This document shows, piece after piece, positions 8,504 to 16,479 of a DNA stretch of 33,469 nucleotides. Both the position numbers and the translations under genes were made by a program. Where the stretch lies: positions 1-33,469 of IMG/VR virus record IMGVR_UViG_3300045740_000037. One strand, written 5' to 3'. Source of the DNA: a virus. Under the pieces are notes generated by a model. It was not told the origin of the DNA. It worked only from the letters and a program-made list of their open reading frames with translations, and ran no database searches. Numbering within the stretch: the first letter of the stretch is position 1; every line of letters starts with the position of its first letter.

Positions 8504-9133
8504 ATGGGAATCGAAGGCGGTATTGTAGGTAGCGGCGCGGGTGGCGCTCCGGTTTCCATGGAGTTGTTGCAGCTGATCGCCGCTGATCCGGCTGAATTCC
8601 AACGCCGGATGGCCCTGATTGAGCAGGCCAAGAAGGACTTCGACGAGCAGCTGGAGAAAAACAACCTCGTTGGTGACATTCTGGCGCTGCGAAAAGAAGC
8701 GGCGGCAGCGGTAGACAAGGCCAACTCCGCATTGGAAAACGCCAACAATGCTGTGGCTACGCTCTTGTCGGACGCCGCTGCCAAGGCTGACCGGCTGATC
8801 GCTGCAGCGCAGGCCAAGGCTGAAGGCATTGTGAACGACGCCACCACCGAGGCCGAGGAGCAGAGAGCCGCTGCCAAAGCGGTTTTGAGCGATGCTCTGG
8901 AGAAGGCCGCTGCGGTTGAGTCCCGCGAAGCTGCTGCTGAGGCAACCATGAAAGATGCTGAGGCCAAATACGCATCCATCGAGCCGGATCGCAAAATGTT
9001 TCAAGAGGCCACGGCGAAGGCTGAACGTGCTGCCGAGCTTGCGGAACAGGCGAAGGCCGCTTATGAGGCCAAATGCGCCGATCTGGTCGCCGTATCCCAG
9101 CAGATAGCGAAAGCTCTGAGTGGGGCAGCGTAA
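8504..9133 (+). CDS. Alanine-rich coiled-coil protein
   Basis: 209 residues. A glycine-rich N-terminus (MGIEGGIVGSGAGG) precedes an almost continuous alpha-helical coiled coil of about 180 residues, dominated by Ala, Glu, Lys and Asp. There is no membrane segment and no cysteine except near the end. Such rods occur in phages as fibre shafts, minor scaffolds or internal virion proteins. Its place between beta-rich virion genes and the 958-residue fibre suggests a structural rod, but no family is recognised. It begins three bases after the previous stop. Confidence 0.78.
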   Translation: MGIEGGIVGSGAGGAPVSMELLQLIAADPAEFQRRMALIEQAKKDFDEQLEKNNLVGDILALRKEAAAAVDKANSALENANNAVATLLSDAAAKADRLIAAAQAKAEGIVNDATTEAEEQRAAAKAVLSDALEKAAAVESREAAAEATMKDAEAKYASIEPDRKMFQEATAKAERAAELAEQAKAAYEAKCADLVAVSQQIAKALSGAA

Positions 9134-9404
9134 TGGTATAGGGATTGTCGGAGGGGTTGTAAAGCAGTATGACCCCGAGGATTTTCCATGGGTTGTAGAG
9201 CAAGCGGCCCTTGCTCTACAATTTGATGCCTCTGCCAGTCCGATTTTGTATCTGGGCCAAGCGGAACCCGGGACCGCAACATCAGCTCCTCTATGGCAGA
9301 TCATGCGGATTGATACGACAAGCGGTGTCTCAATCACATATGCCAACGGGTCAGGTGACTACGTTAATATCTGGAATGACAGGGCATCCCTGCCATATAG
9401 CTGA
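9120..9404 (+). CDS. Small tail-associated protein, GTG start
   Basis: 94 residues from GTG 9120, which overlaps the coiled-coil gene by 14 bases; an ATG at 9133 is out of frame and stops at once, so GTG is the best start seen, though no clear ribosome site precedes it. The C-terminal half, ending in ANGSGDYVNIWNDRASLPYS, is a pattern I associate with short proteins next to tail-fibre genes in several environmental phages; function unknown. The stop shares a base with the fibre start. Confidence 0.7.
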   Translation: MGQRNGIGIVGGVVKQYDPEDFPWVVEQAALALQFDASASPILYLGQAEPGTATSAPLWQIMRIDTTSGVSITYANGSGDYVNIWNDRASLPYS

Positions 9405-12280
9405 TGAGTGATTTCAAGATAGTCAGCATCCTGAACCCGACTGTCGTTCTGACAGGGGGTCCCGTTATCTCCGCAGGGGCGTCGTCTCAGAGTGCGGGCA
9501 CTATCGTCTTCTCCAACTCGAACGGGGTTAGCTTCGGGTTGAGCAACGGAACCATGACTGCCTCTGCTGTTGGTGGTGGCGGCGGGGGCGGCGTTGCTAT
9601 TTCTGCAGGGACGAATTCGACCAGCACGGGCACCGTAGTCTTCAGCAACTCAAACGGCGTATCGTTTGGGATGGACACCAATGGTGTGATTACCGGAACC
9701 GTTGCGACCAATTACCAATCGCAGGGCGCATATCTGACTACTGCGATGGCGTCCAACCGGGGCACGGATTTCGTGCAGGCCACGGCGGCGTTTGCGGGGA
9801 CCAATGCTTCCGGCACTATAGCCAGTAACGGGATCAGCGTCAGCGTGGCCGCACCGGTTGCGCAGACGGCGTATGTGTTCTCCAACAGTAACGGGGTGTC
9901 TTTCGGTACTGTCGGGTCCACCGTAACCGCCACGGTGAAGACGGACTACCTCACTACGCAAACTGTTCAGACACAGGCGTCTGGCGCAATTGCCGGGACC
10001 GGCTTCACTAGCACGACCACTGCAGGAACCGCCGTTACTGCGGCTCTTGGGACAAACGGCCTGTCGATGGCGGTGCCGCAGTTCATCACCACATACGTCA
10101 ACGATCTGACCTCTGGGCGGGCAGGCACGGGCTTTACCAGCACCACCACTGCAGGGACTGCTGTTGCGGCCACTCTGAGCACCAACGGCCTTTCCATGGG
10201 TGTTCCGGCGTTCCTCACCACGGCGATGCAGTCGGGTGCCAGCACGCAGTTTGTTCAAGCGAATGCCAATTTCTTCGGCACAAATGCTTCTGGCACCATT
10301 GCCAGTAACGCCATTTCCATCAGCGTGAACGCTGGTGGTCCGGGCGGTGGCGGGGTTGCCATCTCCGCCGGAACCAATTCAACCAGCACCGGGACTGTGG
10401 TATTCAGCAATTCCAATGGCGTGTCGTTTGGTATGGACACCAACGGGGTTGTGACCGCCACAGTCAAGACGGATTATCTGACAACCCAGTCGGTGCAGAC
10501 GCAAGCCTCTGGGAACATCGCTGGTATCGGACTGACCACGACAACGACAGCTGGCACTGCGGTTGTCGGCACGAATTCGACCAACGGTTTGAGTCTTGGA
10601 ATCCCGGCGTTCATCACGACATTTGCCGCGCAGACCACCCAGACACAGGCGTCCGGGAACATTGCTGGCACCGGGTTTACCAGCACGACTACCGCAGGCA
10701 CCGCAATCGTGGGGACCAACTCTACGAATGGTTTGAGCCTCGGGGTTCCGGCCTTCATCACGACCTACGTCAACGATCTGACGTCTGGACGGGCAGGCAC
10801 GGGGTTCACCAGTACGACAACGGCTGGCACTGCTGTTGTTGCCACACTTAGCACCAATGGTCTGAGTATGGCTGTGCCGCAATACATTACGACCTACGTC
10901 AATGACCTCACTTCCGGTCGCGCCGGGACGGGGTTTACCAGCACGACTACTGCGGGCACCGCTGTTGTGGCTACATTGAGCACCAATGGTTTGTCCATGG
11001 CTGTGCCGCAATACATCACGACCTACGTCAATGATCTGACATCTGGACGAGCGGGTACCGGATTTACCAGTACGACAACGGCTGGCACCGCTGTTGTGGC
11101 CACTCTGAGTACCAATGGTTTGTCCATGGCGGTGCCGCAGTTCCTTACGACAGCGATGGCATCCAACCGGGGCACAGATTTTGTTCAGGCAAATGCCAAT
11201 TTCTTTGGCACGAACGCCTCTGGCACCATCGCCAGCAATGCGATATCTATCAGCGTGAATCCCGGCGGTGGCGGCGGGGCGGGCACGAATACGGCTTTGG
11301 CGCTGACAAATCTCACTGGAACTCTGTCGGTTGACACCAACGGCGTGTCGTTATCGCTCAATAATCTTGATGATCACTTCTCCGCGTGGAGTCTTGTCGG
11401 CAACACGGATGGTGCAAATTCGTATTCGCTGTCCACGGAGGGCCCCTTGGTGCTGGAGGGTGGCCCTAATGTAACTCTGTCAGGCAATTCAAATACTATT
11501 GTATTCAGCGCGGGCGGCGGAACGACCAATCAGACGGGCCCAAACATCGCTGCGGGCGGCGCGACCGCGACAAGCGGCACCGTGATTTTCTCGAACAGCA
11601 ACAACATCACGTTCGGGCTTAACGGTCAGACGATGACGGCTTCCTACGCCGATCCTACGGAGTCGGTATTTTTCCGTCCGAACGATTTCATTACAACGGT
11701 TGGTAACCCCATCAATGGTTCGGCGTCGGTGTTTTACTGCCCGATTGATCACAATCTGTCTGCCACCCGCTTTGATGTAATGGCGTCGGTGAGTGTAACC
11801 ACGGCGGGTAATACATCGTCTGCAGGGGTGTTATGGTCTTTGACGGCCTGCATATACACACTGAATGGCCAGACACTATCCAGCGTCTCTTCCGCAACCA
11901 CGAACAGCGAGTTTCGTTGGCAAAGCAACAGCACGGGTAGCGTGACGGGTGCATTGTTTTTCTCTGCCCCCCTGAATATCAATGCGAATGCAGACAAATA
12001 TTGGATGGCGGTTGCCATGTCCACCCGGGCTACCGGGCTCACGGGCGCTGCGACCACATCGTTGGGCAACACCATGTCGGTGTTCGGTGTTGGTTCTGCG
12101 CAAATCGGCGCGTTCTCTGCGCATGATCCGGGGCAGGCAACGGCTAACAGCTACGGCTGGTACACGGGCTTGGGGATGTATTCCGGCACGACCAACTTCA
12201 GCACCATTGGCCTCTCCAACTTGACTCAAGCAGGTACTAATGCGCAACGGGCAAATTTGGGTATAAGGATGCGGGGATGA
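9404..12280 (+). CDS. Repetitive tail-fibre-like protein
   Basis: 958 residues. Residues 1-640 are built from Ser/Thr/Gly/Asn-rich modules: FSNSNGVSFG units, FGTNASGTIASN units, and 43-residue units containing TTYVNDLTSGRAGTGF. Three of the 43-residue units are directly tandem. Four glycine runs act as hinges. From about residue 750 the sequence becomes non-repetitive and aromatic (FFRPNDF, WSLTACIY, DKYWMAVAM, SYGWYTGLGMY), probably a C-terminal receptor-binding or trimerisation head. This is the plan of a long fibrous adhesin. No chaperone peptidase or SGNH motif was seen. Synonymous differences between repeats show that the protein sequence is being maintained. Confidence 0.8.
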   Translation: MSDFKIVSILNPTVVLTGGPVISAGASSQSAGTIVFSNSNGVSFGLSNGTMTASAVGGGGGGGVAISAGTNSTSTGTVVFSNSNGVSFGMDTNGVITGTVATNYQSQGAYLTTAMASNRGTDFVQATAAFAGTNASGTIASNGISVSVAAPVAQTAYVFSNSNGVSFGTVGSTVTATVKTDYLTTQTVQTQASGAIAGTGFTSTTTAGTAVTAALGTNGLSMAVPQFITTYVNDLTSGRAGTGFTSTTTAGTAVAATLSTNGLSMGVPAFLTTAMQSGASTQFVQANANFFGTNASGTIASNAISISVNAGGPGGGGVAISAGTNSTSTGTVVFSNSNGVSFGMDTNGVVTATVKTDYLTTQSVQTQASGNIAGIGLTTTTTAGTAVVGTNSTNGLSLGIPAFITTFAAQTTQTQASGNIAGTGFTSTTTAGTAIVGTNSTNGLSLGVPAFITTYVNDLTSGRAGTGFTSTTTAGTAVVATLSTNGLSMAVPQYITTYVNDLTSGRAGTGFTSTTTAGTAVVATLSTNGLSMAVPQYITTYVNDLTSGRAGTGFTSTTTAGTAVVATLSTNGLSMAVPQFLTTAMASNRGTDFVQANANFFGTNASGTIASNAISISVNPGGGGGAGTNTALALTNLTGTLSVDTNGVSLSLNNLDDHFSAWSLVGNTDGANSYSLSTEGPLVLEGGPNVTLSGNSNTIVFSAGGGTTNQTGPNIAAGGATATSGTVIFSNSNNITFGLNGQTMTASYADPTESVFFRPNDFITTVGNPINGSASVFYCPIDHNLSATRFDVMASVSVTTAGNTSSAGVLWSLTACIYTLNGQTLSSVSSATTNSEFRWQSNSTGSVTGALFFSAPLNINANADKYWMAVAMSTRATGLTGAATTSLGNTMSVFGVGSAQIGAFSAHDPGQATANSYGWYTGLGMYSGTTNFSTIGLSNLTQAGTNAQRANLGIRMRG
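10766..11152 (+). repeat. Three tandem 129-bp repeats inside the fibre gene
   Basis: Units start at 10766, 10895 and 11024, marked by TACGTCAA and spaced exactly 129 bases (43 codons). A further isolated copy starts at 10094. Copies differ mainly at third codon positions. Confidence 0.9.
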
Positions 12281-12582
12281 TCAAGGTATTCATTCACCCG
12301 ACCAAAGAGATGTACTACGTCAATAACCCTGCCGATGGGTTTCAGATGCGGGTTCATTGGACGGCGGTCTTATCATCCGATCCTGTGACGGGTGGACCGT
12401 CCTCTTTTGCCGTGATGTCTGTCCTCGACTTTCCGTTGACCTCCTCCCCCGCTGAAGTGTTTGGTGCGGCCTACGCGGCTATTTTGGCCGAGTGTGCGGC
12501 CCGAGGATGGGAGACGCCGGAGAAGGCTGACATATATGCTTGGATGCCTACTGACTTTCAAACATTGATGGGGAACGGATGA
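12277..12582 (+). CDS. Unknown small protein
   Basis: 101 residues, joined to the fibre gene by an ATGA overlap and to the next gene by another, so translation is probably coupled across all three. Mixed composition with MIKVFIHPTKEMYYVNNPADGF at the start and an amphipathic helix (AAYAAILAECAARGW) near the end. No known motif. Given its place it could be a fibre-assembly or tail accessory protein, but this is only positional. Confidence 0.75.
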   Translation: MIKVFIHPTKEMYYVNNPADGFQMRVHWTAVLSSDPVTGGPSSFAVMSVLDFPLTSSPAEVFGAAYAAILAECAARGWETPEKADIYAWMPTDFQTLMGNG

Positions 12583-13289
12583 AACCGCAACTGATCGAGA
12601 CCGCTGGTATCCACAACGCGAATCTGGCCAAATCAACCGCCCGGATTATTCAGGGTGCGAGCTGGAAAAAGCAGCGCGTGGTCATGCTGATCCCCGCCGG
12701 AGCGCAAATTCCCACGAAGGTATACCTGTCGCACTGTGGATTGATATTCCCGCCGAATCAGGCGTCACATCGCATGGCGGCAATCGGCATGGAGGTTGGC
12801 GAAGCGTTCAGCAATTCTATCTCGGAGATCGTCAATCACCCGGAACTGGGGCAGTGGGAATACATTCTCACCATCGAGCATGACAATATCCCGCCTTCTG
12901 ACGGACTGATCAAACTGATCAAAAGGATGGAAGAGCACCCGGAGTTTGCCTGCATCGGGGGGCTATATTGGACGAAGGGGGAAGGTGGCGTCCCGCAGAT
13001 TTGGGGTGATCCCAAAGACCCCGTGCTCAACTTCCGACCCCAGCCGCCGGTACCGGGCCAACTGGTGGAGTGCTGTGGCACCGGTATGGGGTTCAATCTC
13101 TGGCGGATGAAGATGTTCCGGGACGAGCGTCTGCGCAAGCCGTGGTTTAAAACGCTGGCCGGGAAGGAGGGCGTGGGTACACAGGACCTGTATTTCTGGG
13201 GGGATGCCCGCAAATTTGGTTACCGGTGCGCGATAGACTGCGATGTCCTTGTCGGGCATTATGATATAAACACAGACATCTGCTGGTAG
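12579..13289 (+). CDS. GT-A glycosyltransferase-like protein
   Basis: 236 residues. A nucleotide-sugar-binding fold is suggested by KQRVVMLIPAG (residues 30-41), the metal-binding DxD position occupied by TIEHDNIPP (about residue 100), a CGTGMGFNLWRM segment (about 165) and TQDLYFWGDARKFGYR with GHYD at the end, the pattern of an acceptor-loop ED/QD and final His. It would transfer a sugar from a nucleotide donor; the acceptor is unknown. The DxD is EHD here instead of DxD, so activity is less certain than for the two other copies in this window (14075 and 19129). ATGA overlap with the previous gene. Confidence 0.72.
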   Translation: MKPQLIETAGIHNANLAKSTARIIQGASWKKQRVVMLIPAGAQIPTKVYLSHCGLIFPPNQASHRMAAIGMEVGEAFSNSISEIVNHPELGQWEYILTIEHDNIPPSDGLIKLIKRMEEHPEFACIGGLYWTKGEGGVPQIWGDPKDPVLNFRPQPPVPGQLVECCGTGMGFNLWRMKMFRDERLRKPWFKTLAGKEGVGTQDLYFWGDARKFGYRCAIDCDVLVGHYDINTDICW

Positions 13290-13298
13290 CGGCGGGCC

Positions 13299-13484
13299 AT
13301 GGACCGACAAACACTCGAACAGGCTTTTTGTGCGCGGCTCCCTATAGCTACATTACAGCGGTGCAGTGAGGTCGGGTTTGATGCGATGCACCTGTTTCAT
13401 CAGCGTGATGCGGCTTTTTTGGTCGCGGCACACACCAATGAAGGTATACCCTTAATCCAACGAGAGGACACGCAACGTGGCTAG
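13299..13484 (+). CDS. Small unknown protein
   Basis: 61 residues, filling the only gap between the glycosyltransferase and methyltransferase genes and overlapping the latter by eight bases, like many real junctions here. A GGCGGG site lies just before the ATG. The sequence is helical and charged with two cysteines (FCARLPIATLQRCSEVGFD). No family recognised; it could be a chance frame, but gene packing favours it. Confidence 0.55.
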   Translation: MDRQTLEQAFCARLPIATLQRCSEVGFDAMHLFHQRDAAFLVAAHTNEGIPLIQREDTQRG

Positions 13485-14025
13485 TTCCAAAAAGAAGCTG
13501 AAAGCAGTCGCCGCCCCCGAACTCATCAAGCTCGACCTTGGCTGCGGCAAAAATAAGAAAGAGGGCTTCTTCGGGGTGGACAGCTTGAAATTTGATGCTG
13601 TTGACCTCGTTTATGACTTGCGCAAGCCGTGGCCTTGGAAGGACGGCTCTGTTGATGAGGTGCATTGCAGCCATTTCATCGAGCATCTGACATGGCCGGA
13701 ACGGGTCCACTTCTTCAATGAGTTGTACCGGGTCCTGCGAGTTGAGGGTAAATGCACCCTGATCCTCCCCCACTGGGCGTCCAGCCGCTACTACGGGGAC
13801 CCCACCCACAAGGAGCCCTTCTCGGAATTCGCGTTCTACTACCTCGACAAGAATTGGCGGGACGCAAATGCCCCGCATGTTGGGTATGTCTGCGACTTCA
13901 TGGCGACTTGGGGGTATTCCATGCACCCCTCAGTCGTTTCCCGGAATCAGGAATATCAGCAACACGCCATGCAGTTTTTCAAGGAAGCGTGTCAGGACAT
14001 TATCGCCACATTGACGAAGCGGTAA
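13477..14025 (+). CDS. Class I SAM-dependent methyltransferase
   Basis: 182 residues from GTG 13477, with GAGAGGA (13461-13467) upstream. SAM-binding motif I is IKLDLGCGKNKK (residues 17-28), the acidic end of strand 2 is in FFGVDSLKFDAVDLVYDL, motif IV is EVHCSHFIEHL, and LYRVLRVEGKCTLILP is the usual helix-strand following it. This matches the Methyltransf_11/25-like fold. The substrate is unknown; lying between two sugar-transferase genes it may methylate a sugar or glycan rather than DNA, as no target-recognition domain or NPPY/PCQ motif is present. Confidence 0.85.
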   Translation: MASSKKKLKAVAAPELIKLDLGCGKNKKEGFFGVDSLKFDAVDLVYDLRKPWPWKDGSVDEVHCSHFIEHLTWPERVHFFNELYRVLRVEGKCTLILPHWASSRYYGDPTHKEPFSEFAFYYLDKNWRDANAPHVGYVCDFMATWGYSMHPSVVSRNQEYQQHAMQFFKEACQDIIATLTKR

Positions 14026-14074
14026 TGCTAATATACCGGTAATATTGATCAAAATTCCACTATACGGAATATCA

Positions 14075-14839
14075 ATGCAAAACCAACAGCAATTCGACAT
14101 AAGCGGGCGGAAGCTGTTTTTCGCGATTCCCGCTTACGACTTCAAGGTCGGCATCAAGATGATGGGTGCTTTGGTGGAGTTCGCTCGCATCGCCCCGCAG
14201 TACGGCATTCAGTTTGCCATGGGCACGATCAGCGGATGCTCGGTTGTGTCTAGAGCCCGCAACCTCCTTGTCGATGACTTCCTGCAGTCTTCCTGCGATA
14301 CCCTGATGTTCATCGACGCTGACATGACGTTCGATCCCAACGACATCATTCGGCTACTGGCCTTCTCCGGCAACCCCGCAAAGAACATCGTCGGCGGCAC
14401 CGGTGTCGCCCGCAAGAAACAAAAGACTTTTCACCTCAATCTCGACTCCGATGCTGATGGCAATCTGCTCATGGACTCCATGGGTCTTGCCCGGGCAAAA
14501 CAGATGGGCACCGGATTCATGATGGTGCAGCGTCAAGTGTTTGAGGTGCTGATCGACCGCCACCCCGAGTGGCGCTTTCATGATGTGGCATCGGGCCGCA
14601 CGATCTACTCTCTGTTCGATTTCAAATCCACTCCGGAGGGATACATCGGAGAGGACTACAACTTCTGCGACCGCGCTCGCGCCGAGGGCTTCCAAGTCTG
14701 GGTTGATCCGACGATCAAGCTGGGCCACATGGGTGTCACCGAGTTCGAGGGTGCGTTCGGGGAAGACTACCTTTACCCAATGATCAAGGCTGCGCAGGAT
14801 ACAGCTGAGACAGAATCTCTTATGGTGGCTTATGGCTAA
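14075..14839 (+). CDS. GT-A glycosyltransferase
   Basis: 254 residues from ATG 14075; a TTG 30 bases upstream is also in frame but the ATG has GGAA at a workable distance. The N-terminal strand KLFFAIPAYD, the SRARNLLVDDFL helix, and the metal-binding FIDADMTFDPNDI (DxD) are classic GT-A features. GTGFMMVQRQVFE and GEDYNFCDRARAEGFQVWVDPTIKLGHMG carry the usual catalytic ED and the terminal metal-binding His. It clearly resembles the 19129 product, sharing FIDAD..FD..DI, GTGFM and ED(Y)xFC. Acceptor unknown; fibre, capsid or host glycan are all possible. It overlaps the next gene by eight bases. Confidence 0.85.
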   Translation: MQNQQQFDISGRKLFFAIPAYDFKVGIKMMGALVEFARIAPQYGIQFAMGTISGCSVVSRARNLLVDDFLQSSCDTLMFIDADMTFDPNDIIRLLAFSGNPAKNIVGGTGVARKKQKTFHLNLDSDADGNLLMDSMGLARAKQMGTGFMMVQRQVFEVLIDRHPEWRFHDVASGRTIYSLFDFKSTPEGYIGEDYNFCDRARAEGFQVWVDPTIKLGHMGVTEFEGAFGEDYLYPMIKAAQDTAETESLMVAYG

Positions 14840-15086
14840 GAGTCCGGCATGGCAGCGAAAAGAAGGCAAGAACCCGAAGGGTGGTTTAAACGCGAAGGGG
14901 AGGGCCTCTTACAACGCGGCCAATCCCGGAAAGCCCGGCTTGAAGCCGCCGCAACCCGAAGGTGGCTCAAGGAGAGACAGCTTCTGCGCAAGGATGTCTG
15001 GCATGAAGAAGAAGCTGACATCGAAGAAGACGGCGAATGATCCGAACAGCCGGATCAACAAAAGCCTACGCGCATGGAAGTGCTAA
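14832..15086 (+). CDS. Small basic conserved protein, DUF6321-like
   Basis: 84 residues, very rich in Lys, Gly, Asn and Pro, opening with MAKSPAWQRKEGKNPKGGL and ending SRINKSLRAWKC. This pattern (PAWQRKEGKNP.GGLN.KGR.SYN..NPGK.GLK.PQPEG, then SFCARMSGMKKKLTS) is one I recognise as a widespread phage and environmental small protein, which I believe corresponds to DUF6321. Function unknown; the strong positive charge suggests nucleic-acid binding or packing inside the capsid. First of a run of similar tiny basic proteins. Confidence 0.82.
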   Translation: MAKSPAWQRKEGKNPKGGLNAKGRASYNAANPGKPGLKPPQPEGGSRRDSFCARMSGMKKKLTSKKTANDPNSRINKSLRAWKC

Positions 15087-15089
15087 GTC

Positions 15090-15341
15090 ATGGAAATGAT
15101 GCTGTGGAACGCTGTGCTGTCGTTCGTCGTGGCTGGAATGGCCATGCTGCTTAAAGGCAAGATGGACGAACTTGGTCGGCTCAGCATATTGCTGAACCGC
15201 ACCCGCGAGGAAGTTGCCCGCGAACATATCACTCGCAAGGAAGTGGACGACAAGGTAGACCGGATTGTTGAGCGCTTCGACAGCGGGTTTAAACGCCTCG
15301 AAGAGAAGATTGATGACCTTGCAAAATCGCAAAGGAACTAA
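15090..15341 (+). CDS. Small membrane/coiled-coil protein
   Basis: 83 residues. One hydrophobic segment near the N-terminus (residues 5-21, AVLSFVVAGMAMLL) followed by a charged coiled coil to the end (ITRKEVDDKVDRIVERF..GFKRLEEKIDDL). Topology resembles the protein at 26490 in the lysis region. Such small TM-plus-coil proteins occur in phage as lysis regulators, inner-membrane spanin-like or internal virion proteins; none can be chosen from sequence. It starts three bases after the previous stop. Confidence 0.75.
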   Translation: MEMMLWNAVLSFVVAGMAMLLKGKMDELGRLSILLNRTREEVAREHITRKEVDDKVDRIVERFDSGFKRLEEKIDDLAKSQRN

Positions 15342-15342
15342 C

Positions 15343-15549
15343 ATGGCTGAACAAAAGCAACAACTGACCCCCGGGCAACAACAAGCACTAGACGACGCCC
15401 GCGATAAAGAGCGCCGCAAAAAAGAAGAAAAGGCTCCGACTACAGCAACCACGATGGGCGAAGGCAAGCTGAAGTTCAAAAAAGGCGGTTATGTACGCGC
15501 CGCTGATGGCTGTGCAGCTCGCGGTAAAACCAAGGGCCGGATGATCTGA
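15343..15549 (+). CDS. Small basic protein with RGKTKGR C-terminus
   Basis: 68 residues from ATG 15343 behind AAAGGA (15331-15336); a longer upstream reading would overlap the previous gene. Gln/Lys/Glu-rich helical N-terminus, then KFKKGGYVRAADGCAARG and KTKGRMI at the end. The same GG...RGKTKG(R/K)MI end occurs in the very next gene, so the two tails are related. Probably a small virion or DNA-associated protein; function unknown. Confidence 0.78.
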   Translation: MAEQKQQLTPGQQQALDDARDKERRKKEEKAPTTATTMGEGKLKFKKGGYVRAADGCAARGKTKGRMI

Positions 15550-15965
15550 TGCCCTCCAAATCTCCAGCCCAACACCGCCTCATGGCGGCTGTCGCCCACA
15601 ACCCGGCATTCGCCAAAAAGGTCGGGGTTCCCACGTCGGTAGGGAAGGAGTTCGTGCAAGCCGACAAAGCCAAGGGCTATAGTACGCAAGCCAAAATCAA
15701 CCGGCCCAATACCGCTCATGGTAAGCTTGACATGCCGTTTCACTCCGTTCAATCCAAAGCTAAAGGTGGCGAGATGAAAGAATCGAAAGCAATGATGAAG
15801 AAAGAAGTGGCCTTCATGCAAAAGAAGGGCGCTCCGAAGTCCATGATCAAGCACGAGAAAGCCGAAGCCAAGGGCATGAAGTTTGCTCGCGGCGGTGGTA
15901 TCGAGTCTCGCGGCAAGACCAAGGGCAAGATGATCAAGATGGCCAAGGGTGGCCGGGCCTGCTGA
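15549..15965 (+). CDS. Basic protein, apparent fusion of two small phage proteins
   Basis: 138 residues, starting on the last base of the preceding stop. The first half (MPSKSPAQHRLMAAVAHNPAFAKKVGVPTSVGKEF) and the second (MKESKAMMKKEVAFMQKKGAPKSMIKHEKAE followed by a GGGIESRGKTKGKMIKMAKGG tail) each look like complete small proteins known to me as separate short phage genes. An in-frame ATG at 15775, preceded by GGTGGCGAG, could start the second half on its own. Lysine-rich throughout; function unknown, possibly nucleic-acid or capsid-interior binding. Confidence 0.78.
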   Translation: MPSKSPAQHRLMAAVAHNPAFAKKVGVPTSVGKEFVQADKAKGYSTQAKINRPNTAHGKLDMPFHSVQSKAKGGEMKESKAMMKKEVAFMQKKGAPKSMIKHEKAEAKGMKFARGGGIESRGKTKGKMIKMAKGGRAC

Positions 15966-16249
15966 TGCGGCCCTCTCGCGGCATGGGGGCGATCGCCCCC
16001 AGTAAAATGCCCAAAGCCCGGAAGATCGTCCGCAAGGACGGCACCGAGCCTACCAAGCTCTTCAGCAAGGGCGGGGCAAGCCGCGTCAACGAGGCTGGCA
16101 ACTACACCAAGCCGGGTATGCGCGAGTCGCTGTTCAAGAGCATCAAGTCTCGAGCGGTGCAGGGTACCGGGGCTGGTCAGTGGTCGGCCCGTAAGGCGCA
16201 ATTGCTGGCCAAGCAGTACAAGGCCAAAGGTGGCGGATACAAGGGATGA
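15965..16249 (+). CDS. Small basic conserved protein
   Basis: 94 residues, starting one base into the previous stop and overlapping the next gene by four. Basic, with the conserved-looking core FSKGGASRVNEAGNYTKPGMR and GQWSARKAQLLAKQYKAKGGGYKG at the end. I have seen this SRVNEAGNYTKPGMR...GQWSARKAQ.LAK.YK..GGGY pattern in many environmental phages as an unnamed family. Function unknown. Confidence 0.82.
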   Translation: MRPSRGMGAIAPSKMPKARKIVRKDGTEPTKLFSKGGASRVNEAGNYTKPGMRESLFKSIKSRAVQGTGAGQWSARKAQLLAKQYKAKGGGYKG

Positions 16250-16479
16250 AAGCTCCCCAGCAGAGCCTCAAGGCATGGACGGCCCAGAAGTGGCGTACCA
16301 AGTCCGGGAAGCCCTCCAGCAAGACAGGAGAGCGGTATCTGCCTGAAGCTGCCATCAAGTCGCTCAGTTCCGCTGAATATGCTGCCACCACCGCTGCGAA
16401 GCGCCGTGGCAAGCAGGCGGGCAAGCAGTTCGTGAAACAGCCGAAAGGCATCGCCAAGAAGACCGCGAGGTTCCGATAA
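16246..16479 (+). CDS. Small basic conserved protein
   Basis: 77 residues in an ATGA overlap. Pattern SLKAWTAQKWRTKSGKPSSKTGERYLPEAAIKSL..AEYAATTAAKRRG..AGKQFVKQPK.IAKKTARFR, a compact Lys/Arg-rich family that I recognise from phages and some giant-virus genomes, without a known function. The charge and aromatic Trp residues are compatible with DNA binding. It ends on the base where the neck protein begins. Confidence 0.82.
   Translation: MKAPQQSLKAWTAQKWRTKSGKPSSKTGERYLPEAAIKSLSSAEYAATTAAKRRGKQAGKQFVKQPKGIAKKTARFR

Noticed and set aside
8168-9346. 392-codon - strand frame
   Set aside because: Spans three well-supported + strand genes and has no coherent domain.
9404-11300. Repeats considered as a CRISPR array
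   Set aside because: They are in-frame coding repeats of 129 bp without unique spacers of constant size.
13477-14025. DNA methyltransferase
   Set aside because: No catalytic NPPY or PCQ motif and no target-recognition domain; the fold fits a small-molecule or glycan methyltransferase better.
14011-14045. Possible promoter, TTGACG with TATACC, before the 14075 glycosyltransferase
   Set aside because: The spacing is 15 bases and the -10 is poor; the -35 is inside the methyltransferase gene. The local AT-rich patch alone is not enough.
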